A DNA stretch of 64,000 bases from Candidatus Omnitrophota bacterium (GTDB lineage: Bacteria > Omnitrophota > JACPQZ01), in contig JACPQZ010000076.1 of assembly GCA_016190205.1 (NCBI GenBank), forward strand, positions 1 to 64,000, read 5' to 3'. Under the pieces are notes generated by a model that was not told the DNA's origin, did not search any database, and was given only the letters and a program-made list of their open reading frames with translations. Of the stretch, positions 1-10,391 are shown piece after piece. Each line of letters starts with the position of its first letter. Position 1 is the first letter of the stretch. Both the position numbers and the translations under genes were made by a program.

Positions 1-293
1 GCCGTCCCCTGGGCCTTGAGGGTGCCGGTGCTGAATGAGCCGGAGCCCACGAGGAGGCTGGCACCCGCATTGAAGCGGATCTCGACCCCGGGCTCGATCG
101 TGAGGGTGGCGTTGTTGTAGATGGAAATATAGGAAGTGACGATGTAGGGGCTTCCGGCAAGTGTCCATGTAGTATTCGTCGTGATGCTACCGCTTACGTT
201 GGTAGCGGCCCATGCAGGGGCCGCTGTGAGCAACAAAAAGGCGCCGCAAATCACAGGTCTTGCGGCGCTCTTAACTTTGGATTGCAAAGTCAC
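1..293 (-). CDS. Exported protein, N-terminal part (runs off the left edge)
   Basis: Only the first 97 codons are in the window. The frame opens at a GTG at 293 with GAGG a few bases upstream, 8 bases after the rhodanese stop, so the two genes are probably co-transcribed. The product starts with a basic stretch, a hydrophobic core and an AWAA cleavage site near residue 30. It continues with Thr/Ser/Asn-rich sequence containing NNATLTIEPGVEIRF, a pattern usual in secreted right-handed beta-helix proteins. That fold, and an extracellular location, are inferred. The catalytic part, if any, lies outside the window and no function can be given. Confidence 0.7.
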   Translation of the reverse strand, partial: MTLQSKVKSAARPVICGAFLLLTAAPAWAATNVSGSITTNTTWTLAGSPYIVTSYISIYNNATLTIEPGVEIRFNAGASLLVGSGSFSTGTLKAQGT

Positions 294-300
294 CGGTCCC

Positions 301-777
301 TCACGATGCCGGTTTATTTTCGCAGCGTTCTGTAACTGGAAGGATATGTGGGGCTTTGGTCATATCGCTCGCGTGGATAGTGAGCCCGCCAGCTTCCCAG
401 GCGGCGATGCCCCCTTCGAGGACATAAGCGTTGTCAACCCCAAGCCGGCGCAGGGTTTTTGCCGCCTCGGGCGCGCGATGGGCCGAATGGATGCAGTAGA
501 TAACGAGCGGTTTATCATGAGGCAGTGTGTCCGCCAGGCCCTCGACCTTATCGAACGCAATATTCATAGCTCCCGGCAGATGGCCCGCCTCGAATTCATC
601 GGACTCACGCACGTCCAGAAATGTAACGGGAGTCCCTCCCTCCTGCCATGACTTGACCTCGGAAGGGGTGGTGTACGGAGGGCGGGCAGAGTCAGATGCT
701 TCCTCCGCGCTCGCGACGGGAGTGAACGAGAGAGTGACCAGAGCGGCAGATGTCAGCAACAGTAGATGTGGTTTCAT
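301..777 (-). CDS. Exported single-domain rhodanese-like protein
   Basis: A rhodanese domain moves sulfane sulfur through an active-site cysteine. The chosen ATG at 777 begins MKPHLLLLTSAALV, a clear signal peptide ending VASAEE, so the mature protein is periplasmic. A longer frame upstream to 888 runs through a repeat element and is unlikely to be translated. The domain spans roughly residues 35-145 of the 158: FLDVRESDEFEAGHLPGAMNI, then the active-site loop VIYCIHSAHRAPEAA with the catalytic Cys in CIHSAHR, then GGIAAW. The loop fits the single-domain GlpE/PspE group. No Shine-Dalgarno is obvious. It is followed 8 bases later by the partial exported protein gene. The sulfur donor is unknown. 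Confidence 0.88.
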   Translation of the reverse strand: MKPHLLLLTSAALVTLSFTPVASAEEASDSARPPYTTPSEVKSWQEGGTPVTFLDVRESDEFEAGHLPGAMNIAFDKVEGLADTLPHDKPLVIYCIHSAHRAPEAAKTLRRLGVDNAYVLEGGIAAWEAGGLTIHASDMTKAPHILPVTERCENKPAS

Positions 778-780
778 ACT

Positions 781-866
781 AGATTGCTTCGCCCTGCTTC
801 GCCAAGGCTTCCCTCCGGGCCTTCGGCCCGCAAGGGCCGGAGGCGCAGGGGCTCGCAATGACGGGC
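781..866 (-). repeat. GTCATTGCGAGC...GAAGCAATCT palindromic repeat
   Basis: Read on the minus strand, the element opens with CGTCATTGCGAGC and closes with GCGAAGCAATCT. Its GC-rich core contains GGGCCGAAGGCCC and other self-complementary stretches. These end sequences match a dispersed intergenic repeat known from many unrelated bacterial genomes. It sits just upstream of the rhodanese start and may form a strong hairpin in the leader. Only one copy was noticed in this window. Confidence 0.65.
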
Positions 867-939
867 TTATGACACGTGTATCAGGCAAGTGTTGCTATCG
901 TACCATACGGCGGCGGCAAGTCAAGAGCCGCCAGACGCG

Positions 940-2856
940 CTAGTGTGTCTGGATAGAAGGAGTTAAGAAAAGGATGCCCAAAGGAGGAAGTGTGAGATTG
1001 AGCGAAAAGGGCCGGCCGTGATGGGGAATGGCCTCGGCCTCCGCGCCGCCCAGGTTGCCGTGGCCGCTTCCACCGTAGTGGGCGGCGTCGCTGTTTAGTA
1101 TTTCATTCCAGAGGCCGCCGCGCGGAACGCCCACCCGGTAATAATTTCGGGGAACCGGAGTCATGTTGCAGGCGATGAGTACAGTCTCGCCGCCCGCGCC
1201 TTTGCGCAGGAAAGTCAAGATGCCGCTGTCGCTGTCGTGGCAATCCACCCATTCAAATCCTCTCGGGTCGCAGTCCCGGGTGTGGAGGGCCGGCGCGTCG
1301 CGGTAAACGCGGTTTAAGTCCTGAATCCATTTCTTGACGCCCGCGTGCCGATCGTATTGAAGCAGGTGCCAGTCGAGACTCGTCTCATGGTTCCACTCCC
1401 CCCACTGCCCGATCTCGGACCCCATAAAAAGGAGCTTCTTTCCGGGCTGGGCGTACATGTAGCCTAAAAGGAGCCTTAAGCCGGCGAATTTCTGCCAGTC
1501 GTCATTGGGCATCTTTCCCAAAAGCGAGCCCTTGCCGTGCACCACCTCGTCGTGCGAAAGAGGGAGGGTAAAGTTTTCCGTAAAGGCATAGAGCATGCGG
1601 AAGGTGAGCTCGTTGTGATGGAACTTCCGGTGCACGGGGTCCTTCGATATGTACAGCAGGGTATCGTGCATCCAGCCCATGTCCCACTTGAACCCGAAAC
1701 CCAAGCCCCCCAGGTAGGTCGGGCGGGAGACCATGGGCCAGGCGGTGCTTTCCTCGGCAAACGTTATGACTCCCGGAAAAGCCTTGTAGACCTCCTCGTT
1801 GAAACGGCGCAGAAAATAGAGGGCGTCCAAGTCCTCCCTCCCCCCGTAGGAGTTAGGGATCCAGTCGCCGTTGCGGCGCGAATAATCGAGATAGAGCATG
1901 GAGGCCACGGCATCCACACGGATCCCGTCGGCGTGGTAGCGGTCGAGCCAGTTAAAGGCGCTTGAGATCAAAAAGCTCCTCACTTCATGCCGGCCATAAT
2001 TAAAGATGAGACTCCCCCAGTCCGGGTGCCAGCCGCGGCGGGGGTCGGCGTGCTCGAAAAGATGCGTCCCGTCAAAATATGCCAGGCCGTGCCCGTCGGA
2101 GGGAAAATGGGAAGGTGCCCAGTCCAAAATGACCCCGATGCCGTTCTGATGCAGCACATCCACCAGGAACATGAAATCCTGCGGTGTCCCATAGCGGCTG
2201 GTAGGCGCAAAATACCCCGTCGTCTGATATCCCCATGAGCCGTCGAAGGGGTGCTCCATGACCGGCATGAATTCCACGTGTGTAAAACCCATCTCGCGCA
2301 CATGCGCTACCAGTTTGTGGGCGAGCTCTCTATAGGTAAGCGGCCTTCCGCCTTCTTCGGGAACCCGCATCCAAGAGCCCAAGTGCACCTCGTAAATCGC
2401 GAGCGGCCGCGCGTAAGGAGTGTGCCGGGCCCTTTCGCGCATCCAGGCCCCGTCCCCCCACTGGTAACTTAAATCCCACACGATTGAGGCCGTGCGCGGG
2501 GGCTTTTCACAGTATGCGGCCAAGGGGTCTGTTTTTTCCGCCTGAAACCCCCGGTAACGCGATTCGATGTGGAATTTGTAGAGGGCCCCCGGCGCCACGC
2601 CCGGGACGAAGCCTTCCCAAATCCCCGACTGGCCCAGGGAATCGAGGGGGTGCGCACCGGCTCTCCAGCCGTTAAAGTCGCCAATGACCGATACCTTTTC
2701 CGCGGCGGGCGCCCAAACCGCAAACTCAACCCCGGCCTCGCCCCCATGCTCCACGGGGTGCGCCCCGAGTTTTTCGTACAAATGGAAATGACTCCCCTCG
2801 TTGAAGAGGTAGAGATCGTCCTGCGTCAAGCGGCTTTTATAGGTTGCGGAGCTCAT
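940..2856 (-). CDS. glgB: 1,4-alpha-glucan branching enzyme
   Basis: Cuts alpha-1,4 glucan chains and re-attaches them as alpha-1,6 branches. At 638 residues the length is normal for a GlgB lacking the extra N1 domain. An N-terminal CBM48 (about 25-125, with IGDFNGW) is followed by a GH13 barrel (about 150-500) and a C-terminal beta domain. GH13 motifs are complete: DGIRVDAV with the nucleophile Asp315, ITFAEES with the acid/base Glu near 368, and [12 protein letters not shown] with Asp436. The start overlaps the end of malQ by 20 bases. This is the last gene of the five-gene glucan operon, and in the GlgE pathway GlgB branches the polymer that GlgE extends. Confidence 0.97.
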   Translation of the reverse strand: MSSATYKSRLTQDDLYLFNEGSHFHLYEKLGAHPVEHGGEAGVEFAVWAPAAEKVSVIGDFNGWRAGAHPLDSLGQSGIWEGFVPGVAPGALYKFHIESRYRGFQAEKTDPLAAYCEKPPRTASIVWDLSYQWGDGAWMRERARHTPYARPLAIYEVHLGSWMRVPEEGGRPLTYRELAHKLVAHVREMGFTHVEFMPVMEHPFDGSWGYQTTGYFAPTSRYGTPQDFMFLVDVLHQNGIGVILDWAPSHFPSDGHGLAYFDGTHLFEHADPRRGWHPDWGSLIFNYGRHEVRSFLISSAFNWLDRYHADGIRVDAVASMLYLDYSRRNGDWIPNSYGGREDLDALYFLRRFNEEVYKAFPGVITFAEESTAWPMVSRPTYLGGLGFGFKWDMGWMHDTLLYISKDPVHRKFHHNELTFRMLYAFTENFTLPLSHDEVVHGKGSLLGKMPNDDWQKFAGLRLLLGYMYAQPGKKLLFMGSEIGQWGEWNHETSLDWHLLQYDRHAGVKKWIQDLNRVYRDAPALHTRDCDPRGFEWVDCHDSDSGILTFLRKGAGGETVLIACNMTPVPRNYYRVGVPRGGLWNEILNSDAAHYGGSGHGNLGGAEAEAIPHHGRPFSLNLTLPPLGILFLTPSIQTH

Positions 2857-4945
2857 GAATCCTCGCTAAGATGTCGCGTGTGGATTTTTGCCCGGAAAAC
2901 TCTTCAAACGTAAAACGCGCCCTGCGCCTCCAATTAGGGCGCTCCAGACCCGTGCCCGGCACGTTTTGGGGATGCGTTTCCATCCACAGGTCTTCCAGAT
3001 TGATCTGCATGACAGCCGCGCGGCTTGAGCCTAAATAATTGAGCACGGCATTTAAGATCTCCGCTTCATCCCCCCGCGAATTCTTAAGCCACCCGGCCTT
3101 CCTCAAAGTCCAGACCAAAATTCTGCGCAGGCCCTCGCGCTCCCTCCACTCGCGGCGGGCGCCGTCGGGCGTCAAGACCCCCGATTTCAACCGGTCTTCC
3201 ACGTCGAGCCCCCTCCAGCTGGCCGCAAAGGGGGGCATGTCGTGGGTGTTCAAACTCGCCGCCACATCCGCCGGAACGTTGCGAAGAAATCTAAACTTGT
3301 TCGTCGGGATCTCGTATTGCACCACGAACATCTTCAGGATCCCGTGACCCGCCATGGAGCGGTTGACCTCGGGGGGAACAGTGCCGAGGTTCTCCCCGAC
3401 GATGATGGAGCCCGCCCGGTGGGATTCAAGCGAAAGCACCGCATAGAGCTCCTCGTGCGGATAGCGGACATAAACCCCGCGCCGCGCGTCCATCCCCTTG
3501 GGGATCCAGAAGAGACGATGAAAGCCCATCACGTGGTCAATCCGCACGAGCCCTGCGAATCTCAAGAGCGCGCGGAACGAGGCCCGGAAATAGTCGTACC
3601 CCGCGGAGCGCTGTGCGCCGGGGTGGATGGGCGGAAAACTCCAGTCCTGCCCCTTCATGAAAACCGGATCGGGCGGAGCCCCCACGCACATATCGCCGGC
3701 AAATAGATCCTGCCGCTTCCATACATCGTAGCCCTGGGGATGCACCCCGAGGGGAAGATCGAGCGCGAGCCCCGAACGCTGCCCGTGACGGGAGCAGGCG
3801 CCGAGGGCCTCTTCCGCGAGCCACTGCACGTAACAGTGATACTGGAAATGGGCATCATGGTAATCCGCCTCCTCCGGCGCGCCGTGCTTCAGGCGCTCCG
3901 GCCACGCCGTCCAAGGCTTAAGCGTTTTTTCGCACACCGCCCGGAAGCGCGCGTACTCTTCCACTTCCGGCCGGGCGCTTAAAAATGAGCGGAAGGCCTC
4001 GAACCGCTCGCGCGGCTTGTCTTCAAAAAAGCTTTGCGCGAGCTCGCTCAAGACTCTTCTCTTTAAAGCCATGCCCCCTCTATAGTCCACCTCGCCGCTT
4101 CGGCCGAGGACACCCAGCTCATTCTGAAAGTCCTGCGAGCGCACGAGGGTCTGGGCGCGCGGCGATGTCAATAACTCCGGCACTTGCTTTACGTCGAGAT
4201 AAAACTCGTTCCAGAAAAGCCGGCTCACCGGCGAATAAGGGCTGGGTTCAAAAGGTTCATCCAAAAAGGCCGCGAAGATGGGGAGCGTTGCGGCGAAATT
4301 TCCTCCCAGCTCTCCGACCCAGCCGATCAAGCGCCTTAAATCCGAAAAGTCCCCGCTCCCCCAGCTCTCACCGGTCCTTAAGGAGTAGAGCGGGAGAAAT
4401 GCGCCCCACATCCTTTTAGAGTTCTGGGTATGCGGGGCCCATGCCCTCCGCGGCGCGCTGATCACGAGGGATGTGAAAGACGCACCGCCCAGCTCCACCC
4501 TGAGCTTATGGTAACCCAACGGGAGTTTTTCCTTGAGGCGAAGCCCCTTGACCACAAAGGCCACGCCTTCCACGACCTTACGACCCCGGGACGCGGCACC
4601 GGAGAGAGGGACCGTCCAGCGCTTAAAACCGCCCTCCTCAAAGTGGAGCTCGCAGGAGGCTTCATGTTTGAGCAAGGCCTCGGGCAGTCTCACATTAAAA
4701 TCCATATCGCCTCCGTCCCAAACAATGTGTACGGGTTCCAGGGCGCGCCGCCAGAGCGCCTCCGCGCGGGCCCTCAAGACATCCCCGGCCTGGGCGGCGC
4801 GCCCAAGCGGGGCACCGAGCGCGCATAAGACTGCCAGGAGCGCCTCTTCGTCCGCACGCTTCACCCTTCCAAACGCGTCGCGATAGGCGGTCAGGACGCC
4901 GCAGGATTCGGCCAGGCGGTCAAGATCCGACTTAAACAGGTGCAT
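2837..4945 (-). CDS. malQ: 4-alpha-glucanotransferase (GH77)
   Basis: Transfers alpha-1,4-glucan segments between chains and helps recycle short maltodextrins left by phosphorolysis and debranching. The 702 residues contain the GH77 signatures: [14 protein letters not shown] near residue 468 (nucleophile Asp), [13 protein letters not shown] near 515 (acid/base Glu), and NTHDMPPF near 565 (third acid). The N-terminal 150 residues form an additional domain, as in bacterial-type MalQ. It lies 9 bases after treS-mak and overlaps glgB by 20 bases, so translation of the two is probably coupled. Confidence 0.95.
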   Translation of the reverse strand: MHLFKSDLDRLAESCGVLTAYRDAFGRVKRADEEALLAVLCALGAPLGRAAQAGDVLRARAEALWRRALEPVHIVWDGGDMDFNVRLPEALLKHEASCELHFEEGGFKRWTVPLSGAASRGRKVVEGVAFVVKGLRLKEKLPLGYHKLRVELGGASFTSLVISAPRRAWAPHTQNSKRMWGAFLPLYSLRTGESWGSGDFSDLRRLIGWVGELGGNFAATLPIFAAFLDEPFEPSPYSPVSRLFWNEFYLDVKQVPELLTSPRAQTLVRSQDFQNELGVLGRSGEVDYRGGMALKRRVLSELAQSFFEDKPRERFEAFRSFLSARPEVEEYARFRAVCEKTLKPWTAWPERLKHGAPEEADYHDAHFQYHCYVQWLAEEALGACSRHGQRSGLALDLPLGVHPQGYDVWKRQDLFAGDMCVGAPPDPVFMKGQDWSFPPIHPGAQRSAGYDYFRASFRALLRFAGLVRIDHVMGFHRLFWIPKGMDARRGVYVRYPHEELYAVLSLESHRAGSIIVGENLGTVPPEVNRSMAGHGILKMFVVQYEIPTNKFRFLRNVPADVAASLNTHDMPPFAASWRGLDVEDRLKSGVLTPDGARREWREREGLRRILVWTLRKAGWLKNSRGDEAEILNAVLNYLGSSRAAVMQINLEDLWMETHPQNVPGTGLERPNWRRRARFTFEEFSGQKSTRDILARIHELRNL

Positions 4946-4954
4946 GGACCCGTC

Positions 4955-7900
4955 TCACGCCCCGTCCGACACAAGGTCCAAGATGGCCTGGAGGGGAATT
5001 CCGGCCCAGTCGGGTCTATTGTTGAGCTCATACGAAAGCTCGTAAAACGCCCGTTCGAGGAGATACGAGTCCAGGAGATTTCTGACCTCGTCCCGGGCGC
5101 GCGGGAGGAAGGCGGCCTCGCGCGCCGTTTGAATATAGGACTTTAAAAATGCGGCGCTTACCCATTCGTACCAAAGCGCGCTCCAGGGCTCCACGAGCGC
5201 GAGGTCCTGCGCGTGGGAGACCGCCCTTCCCTGCCCCCCGTTTCCGGAAAAGGTAAGATACGCCACGGAGGCCGCGTAATGAAATGACCGGATCATACCG
5301 GCGACATCCGAGAGCGGCGAGCGCTTGAGACGCCGCTCGGTCAAAGAGCGCTCGGGCTCGCCCTCGAAGTCCATGATCACAAAATCCTTGCCGCTCGTCG
5401 CGAGCACCTGACCGAGGTGGTAATCGCCGTGACAGCGGATTCTCTGGGCCGTGATCCGTGCCCCCCGCAGCCAGTTAAAGCGCTTGGCGACTTCGGGTGC
5501 GAACGTCAAGAGCCGCTGGGCCTTCTCCCCCGCCGCGCCGGTCAGGGAGGATTGGTGTTTCCGTAAAAGCTCCAGCCCCTGGCTCACGGTCCCGCTCATG
5601 GATTGGTACATGGCGCGCTGGTAGAATGGTGTAAAGGGCTCGGGATCAAACGCAGGATCCCCTTTGCTCAAGGCGAGCGCCTGGTGGAGCTCGGCCGTCC
5701 GCTTGCCCAAAAGCGACACGGAATCAAGATAGGGACCGATCATCTCGATGGCGGTCGAGCTCACGGGTTCGTCTACCAGCGCGATGAGCGGCTTTCCGGA
5801 ACGCGACGCCCCCTGCGACACCTTGACGGACGCAAGCGCGCGCTCATAAAAACGGCTCAAGGCGTCCAGGGCAAGCGACCAGGTGTCGCCCTGGTTGGCC
5901 GCATAACCCTGAAGGACTCCGAGAGTTAGGGGCTCACCGCGTTCACCGCGCTTAAACTCGAGATAACCGGCCACGGGCGGCACATTTTTAAACGCAGTGC
6001 GTTCAGTTAGAAACTTTCCGATCTCGAGGTCGGGATTCATGCCCTCCTGCACGCGGCGGAAGAGCTTAAAGATCGAGAGTTCCCCGTACACGATGGAGGT
6101 ATTGCTCTGCTCCGAGCCCAGGACGCGGGGTTCCAGGGCCGCATCCGTCAACCCGTGCAGGGCGCGCAAGGCAGGGGTGGGAATCGATGCGAGCTCCCCC
6201 GTGGAACCCTTAAAGACGCGCCGCTTCTCGATGGCCCCCAAGACAAACCGGCAAAACTCCGTATCGTAGACGGCGTCGACCAAAAGCCCCTCGGCCTTGG
6301 ATTCGCGCACGACGCTCAACACGGAACCCGGAGAGACCTCCTTCACCTTGGCCGCCCTCTCCCCCGTAATAAAGGAAAGGGGGAGGCTGTATAAATCGGG
6401 CTCGCCTTCCACAAAATGGACGCGCACGAGGGCGATGACCGATTGCGGCCTCATCACGATCACCTCCACAATCTCCGCAGAAAGGACCGTCCTGGCCTTT
6501 CCGGCAAACCACCTCCGGCCCGCGAGATAGGAGGGTAAAAGGTCTTCCAGGGCGCGCTTCGACTTGCCTCTGAAAAGGGTCTGCCAGCGTCCCGAGGTCT
6601 CGAGCACCGGGACCCCGGGCTCCCGCATTTCCGCAAGGCCCTTCCCCCCTCCCGCAGATTCCAGTGAAAACCAGTAGAAGGAATGCGGCCCCAGGGTCAC
6701 GGTGTACGGGGCGTCCGTGATCGCGGGAAATTCCGTGCGGCCGAAGAGCTCCACCGGAAGGGCGCCCTTATACGCCGATAGATCCAGCGTGGCGTACTGC
6801 ACGAAGCGCGAAAGATTCGCCACGACCAAGATAATTTCGCCCTCATGCGCGCGCACAAAGGCCAGGACCTTCGGGTTTTGCGGAATGAGGAGCTTGAACG
6901 AGCCCCTGCCGAAAACCGTATGCCTCGCCCGGATGGCGAGGATGCGCTTCATCCACCTCAAGAGCGAATGCGGATTTTTCTCCTGGGTCTCGACGTTTAC
7001 GGCCTCATAATGCGACGCGGGATCGATAATTATAGGAAGATAGAGCCTTTGGGGATTGGCGTGGGAAAAGCCTGCGTTCTGGTCGGCGCTCCACTGCATG
7101 GGGGTGCGCACCCCGTTGCGGTCTCCCAGATACACGTTGTCCCCCATGCCGATCTCATCGCCGTAGTAAATGACCGGAGTTCCCGGGAGGGATAAAAGCA
7201 GGCCGTTTAAGAGCTCAATGGTGCGGCGGTGGAAACCCAAAAGGGGCGCGAGGCGCCTGCGAATGCCTAAATTGATGCGCATCTCCTGCTCCTGGGCGAA
7301 GGCGCGGTACATGTAATCACGCTCCTCGTCGGTCACCATCTCCAAGGTGAGCTCGTCATGGTTTCTTAAAAAAATCGCCCACTGGCTGACTTTGGAAATC
7401 TCGGGCGTCTGCTCGAGGATATCCACGATGGGCTGGCGGCTCTCCTTGCGCAGGGCCATAAAGAGACGCGGCATGAGGGGAAAGTGAAACGCTATCTGAC
7501 ACTCGTCCCCCGACCCGAAATACTTGGCGGCGTCTTCCGGCCATTGGTTGGCCTCACCCAGGAACATGCGGTTTTTGAAGCGGGCGTCAACATGCCGGCG
7601 AAGCGCCTTTAAGAAATCATGGGTCTCGGGCAGGTTTTCACAATTCGTCCCCTCTTTTTCGAAAAGGTACGGCACGGCGTCCAGGCGCAGGCCGTCGACA
7701 CCCAGCCCCAGCCAGAAATCGAGCACCCTTTTCACCGCCTTGACCACCAGGGGGTTCTCGTAATTGAGATCCGGCTGGTGGGAATAAAAGCGGTGCCAGT
7801 AGTAGGCCTTGGCGATAGGGTCCCAGGCCCAGTTGGAGGTCTCGAAGTCCTTGAAGATAACGCGGGCATCGCGGTATTTCTCCGGCGATTCGCTCCAGAC

Positions 7901-8341
7901 ATAAAACTGGCGGTAGGGGCTCGAGGGCTTTTCCCGACGGGCGCGCTTAAACCACGGGTGCTCATTGGAGGTGTGATTCAAGACAAGCTCCGTGATGACC
8001 CGCAGGCCCCGCCGGTGCGCCTCCCTTAAAAAGACGTTAAAATCCCTTAAGGAGCCGTAGGCCGGATGGACGTCCGTGTAATCCGCGATGTCGTAGCCGT
8101 CGTCTTTTAACGGCGAAGGATAAAAAGGAAGGAGCCACAGGGCCGTCACCCCCAGGTCCTGGAGGTAGTCCAGCTTCCGGGTGAGGCCTACGAAATCTCC
8201 GATGCCGTCTCCGTCGCTGTCCTGAAACGCGCGCACATGGAGCTCGTAGATGATGGCGTCCTGGTACCACAGCGGGTTGTCCGCGAGAAGCGTACTGGAT
8301 GCCTTGGCACCGGCCTTGGCTTCAAGCTTGGGTTCAGTCAT
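4955..8341 (-). CDS. treS: Trehalose synthase-maltokinase fusion (TreS-Mak)
   Basis: A bifunctional protein of 1128 residues. Residues about 20-570 are TreS, a GH13 isomerase converting trehalose to maltose: WYQDAIIYELHVRAF, GLRLDAVPYLF near 217 (nucleophile), FLGEANQWP near 260, and RNHDELTLE near 326. Residues about 600-1128 are maltokinase (Pep2/Mak), which makes maltose-1-phosphate from maltose and ATP. The kinase-like motifs HGDYHLGQ (about 969) and IMDFEGEP (about 990) are intact. Such fusions are known in several phyla. The product feeds GlgE, whose gene ends 7 bases upstream. No break or frameshift is seen at the junction. Confidence 0.95.
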   Translation of the reverse strand: MTEPKLEAKAGAKASSTLLADNPLWYQDAIIYELHVRAFQDSDGDGIGDFVGLTRKLDYLQDLGVTALWLLPFYPSPLKDDGYDIADYTDVHPAYGSLRDFNVFLREAHRRGLRVITELVLNHTSNEHPWFKRARREKPSSPYRQFYVWSESPEKYRDARVIFKDFETSNWAWDPIAKAYYWHRFYSHQPDLNYENPLVVKAVKRVLDFWLGLGVDGLRLDAVPYLFEKEGTNCENLPETHDFLKALRRHVDARFKNRMFLGEANQWPEDAAKYFGSGDECQIAFHFPLMPRLFMALRKESRQPIVDILEQTPEISKVSQWAIFLRNHDELTLEMVTDEERDYMYRAFAQEQEMRINLGIRRRLAPLLGFHRRTIELLNGLLLSLPGTPVIYYGDEIGMGDNVYLGDRNGVRTPMQWSADQNAGFSHANPQRLYLPIIIDPASHYEAVNVETQEKNPHSLLRWMKRILAIRARHTVFGRGSFKLLIPQNPKVLAFVRAHEGEIILVVANLSRFVQYATLDLSAYKGALPVELFGRTEFPAITDAPYTVTLGPHSFYWFSLESAGGGKGLAEMREPGVPVLETSGRWQTLFRGKSKRALEDLLPSYLAGRRWFAGKARTVLSAEIVEVIVMRPQSVIALVRVHFVEGEPDLYSLPLSFITGERAAKVKEVSPGSVLSVVRESKAEGLLVDAVYDTEFCRFVLGAIEKRRVFKGSTGELASIPTPALRALHGLTDAALEPRVLGSEQSNTSIVYGELSIFKLFRRVQEGMNPDLEIGKFLTERTAFKNVPPVAGYLEFKRGERGEPLTLGVLQGYAANQGDTWSLALDALSRFYERALASVKVSQGASRSGKPLIALVDEPVSSTAIEMIGPYLDSVSLLGKRTAELHQALALSKGDPAFDPEPFTPFYQRAMYQSMSGTVSQGLELLRKHQSSLTGAAGEKAQRLLTFAPEVAKRFNWLRGARITAQRIRCHGDYHLGQVLATSGKDFVIMDFEGEPERSLTERRLKRSPLSDVAGMIRSFHYAASVAYLTFSGNGGQGRAVSHAQDLALVEPWSALWYEWVSAAFLKSYIQTAREAAFLPRARDEVRNLLDSYLLERAFYELSYELNNRPDWAGIPLQAILDLVSDGA

Positions 8342-8348
8342 GTTCCCT

Positions 8349-10391
8349 CTATTTTCCGGCGGGTTTTACAACGCGAAAGATGTGCGCCGGCTGGCTGTTG
8401 GGATCGAGCTTCACAAAATTACGCGCCCCCCGCCAGGTGTACACGGCGCCGCCCAAAAGGTCTTGGAGTTCATACGGCCGCGCGAGGTCAAGCCCGAGCG
8501 CCGCGAGGTCAAGCTCCACCCAGCCCGACTGCGCGTTCCGGGGATCGAGATTGACGATCACAATCACCGTCTCCCCCGAACCCGCGTCCTGTTTACTGTA
8601 GGCGATAAGCTCCTTGTTATCCGCCGGGTGAAACTTAAGGCTCAAATCCTGCCGCAAGGCCTGGCATTCCTTCCGGATCATGTTCACGCGCGTGATGAGA
8701 TCGCAGAGGCTTTCTTTCCTTTCTATATCCCAGTGCCGGAGCTCGTACTTTTCGGAGTTCAGGTACTCCTCGCCCCCCTTTTCCCGCGGACGGCTCTCGC
8801 ACAGCTCAAAGGCTGGTCCGTAAATACCGTAGTTGGCGCCCAGGGTCGCGGCAAGCACCAAGCGCGCGCGGAAGGCGGGGGGACCGCCGGACTGCAGGGT
8901 CTCGTGCAGGATATCCGGGGTATTGGGCCACAGGTTCGGCCGGAAGAACTCGCGCACGGGGCTCTGGGTGAGCTCCGTGAAATACTGCTCGAGCTCGCGC
9001 TTCGTGTTGCGCCAGGTAAAATACGTGTACGATTGCGTGAACCCCAGCTTGGCCAGGTGATACATGACCTTCGGCCGCGTGAAGGCCTCGGACAGAAAGA
9101 TCACGTCGGGATGCTCCTTCTTCACCTGCGTGATGAGCCATTCCCAGAAGCGAAAGGGTTTGGTGTGGGGATTATCGGCTCGGAATATCTTGACGCCCTG
9201 ATGAATCCAAAAGAGCACGATCCCTTTAAGCTCGAGCCAGAGCTTCTGCCAGTCTTCCGTCTCAAAATTAAAAGGATAGATATCCTCGTATTTCTTGGGG
9301 GGATTTTCCGCATACTGAATCGTCCCGTCGGGGCGTACGACAAACCAGTCCGGATGCGCCAGGCAATACGGGTGGTCGGGCGAAGTGTGAAAGGCGAGAT
9401 CCAGGGCGACCTCAAGTCCCAGGGCCTTCGCCTGCGCCACGAACTTCCGGAAGTCTTCCAGGGTCCCCAGTTCGGGATGCACCGACTTATGCCCGCCTTC
9501 GGGGGATCCGATGGCCCAGGGGCTTCCGGGTTCCCCGGGGGCCGCCGACATTTCGTTATTCTTTCCCTTCCGGTTCGTGCGCCCTACGGGGTGAATGGGG
9601 GGAAGGTACACCACGTCAAAGCCCATCCCGGCAATATAGGAAAGGCGCGCCTCACACTCCGCAAAGGTGCCGTGCCGGGCCGGCTCCCTGCCCGCCGAGC
9701 GCGGGAAAAACTCGTACCAGGATCCGAACGAGGCCCTCTCCCAGTCCACCCAGACGCCCAGCTCACGGGGATAGCTCACCGCGCCTCTTCTGTCCGGATA
9801 GCGGTTCATCAGAAATTCCAGGTCGCCGCCCAAGGCAAGCTTGATCCGGATGTGCGGGGCGATGTCGCGCTCCTCCTTAAGACACCGCGCAAAATCGCGC
9901 AGGGACTCCTGGTCAGCCCCCTCGGCCCGCTGGGCGGCGGCCTCTACAAGAACTCCCCCCAGCGCGAGATCTGACGACACATCCACATCCGCCGCCACCT
10001 TCTTTTCCAGATCGCGCCTCCAGGTCGCAAAGGGATCCACCCAGGCCTCCACGCAATAAAGATACCGCCCCAGCTCGCCCAAGCGAAACGAGCCGCGCCA
10101 CCTGTCGTTCGAGAGCTGGCCCATGGGCGAGCAGCGCCATTCCGGCTCCCGCTCATGCCGGTAAAGTATCTGGGCAGAAACCGTCCCGTCGCCGTCGGCA
10201 AAGATATCCGCCTCCACGTAAAGCTCCTCTCCAACCGTGCGCTTCACCGAAAAGCGGCCCCCGTCGATTTCCGGAGTGACCGACTCGATCACCATGCGGG
10301 AGGGACTTAAGGGCGGTACGGGGCCGGCGCCACCCGAAGACCCCTGGTTCCCCGCTCCTCTTTCCGGATCCACGCGCGAAGGGCGGTTCAT
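8349..10391 (-). CDS. glgE: Maltose-1-phosphate maltosyltransferase
   Basis: Extends alpha-1,4-glucans by two glucose units per step using maltose-1-phosphate. The 680 residues show the GH13_3 layout: an N-terminal beta domain, PPIHPVGRTNRKGKNN near residue 270, KIFRADNPHTKPF near 400 (nucleophile Asp in RADNPH), and IFLSEAFTRPKVMYHL near 430 (acid/base Glu). RADNPHTKP and EAFTRP are hallmarks of GlgE. The start ATG overlaps the glgX stop as ATGA. An internal ATG 32 codons later (MVIESVTPEIDGG) matches the usual family N-terminus, so the low-complexity first residues may not be essential. Confidence 0.96.
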   Translation of the reverse strand: MNRPSRVDPERGAGNQGSSGGAGPVPPLSPSRMVIESVTPEIDGGRFSVKRTVGEELYVEADIFADGDGTVSAQILYRHEREPEWRCSPMGQLSNDRWRGSFRLGELGRYLYCVEAWVDPFATWRRDLEKKVAADVDVSSDLALGGVLVEAAAQRAEGADQESLRDFARCLKEERDIAPHIRIKLALGGDLEFLMNRYPDRRGAVSYPRELGVWVDWERASFGSWYEFFPRSAGREPARHGTFAECEARLSYIAGMGFDVVYLPPIHPVGRTNRKGKNNEMSAAPGEPGSPWAIGSPEGGHKSVHPELGTLEDFRKFVAQAKALGLEVALDLAFHTSPDHPYCLAHPDWFVVRPDGTIQYAENPPKKYEDIYPFNFETEDWQKLWLELKGIVLFWIHQGVKIFRADNPHTKPFRFWEWLITQVKKEHPDVIFLSEAFTRPKVMYHLAKLGFTQSYTYFTWRNTKRELEQYFTELTQSPVREFFRPNLWPNTPDILHETLQSGGPPAFRARLVLAATLGANYGIYGPAFELCESRPREKGGEEYLNSEKYELRHWDIERKESLCDLITRVNMIRKECQALRQDLSLKFHPADNKELIAYSKQDAGSGETVIVIVNLDPRNAQSGWVELDLAALGLDLARPYELQDLLGGAVYTWRGARNFVKLDPNSQPAHIFRVVKPAGK

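Noticed and set aside
8250-9974. Long plus-strand open frame of 574 codons
   Set aside because: It lies antisense to glgE, whose GH13 motifs are complete. The frame has no recognisable domain and arises from the codon bias of the real gene.
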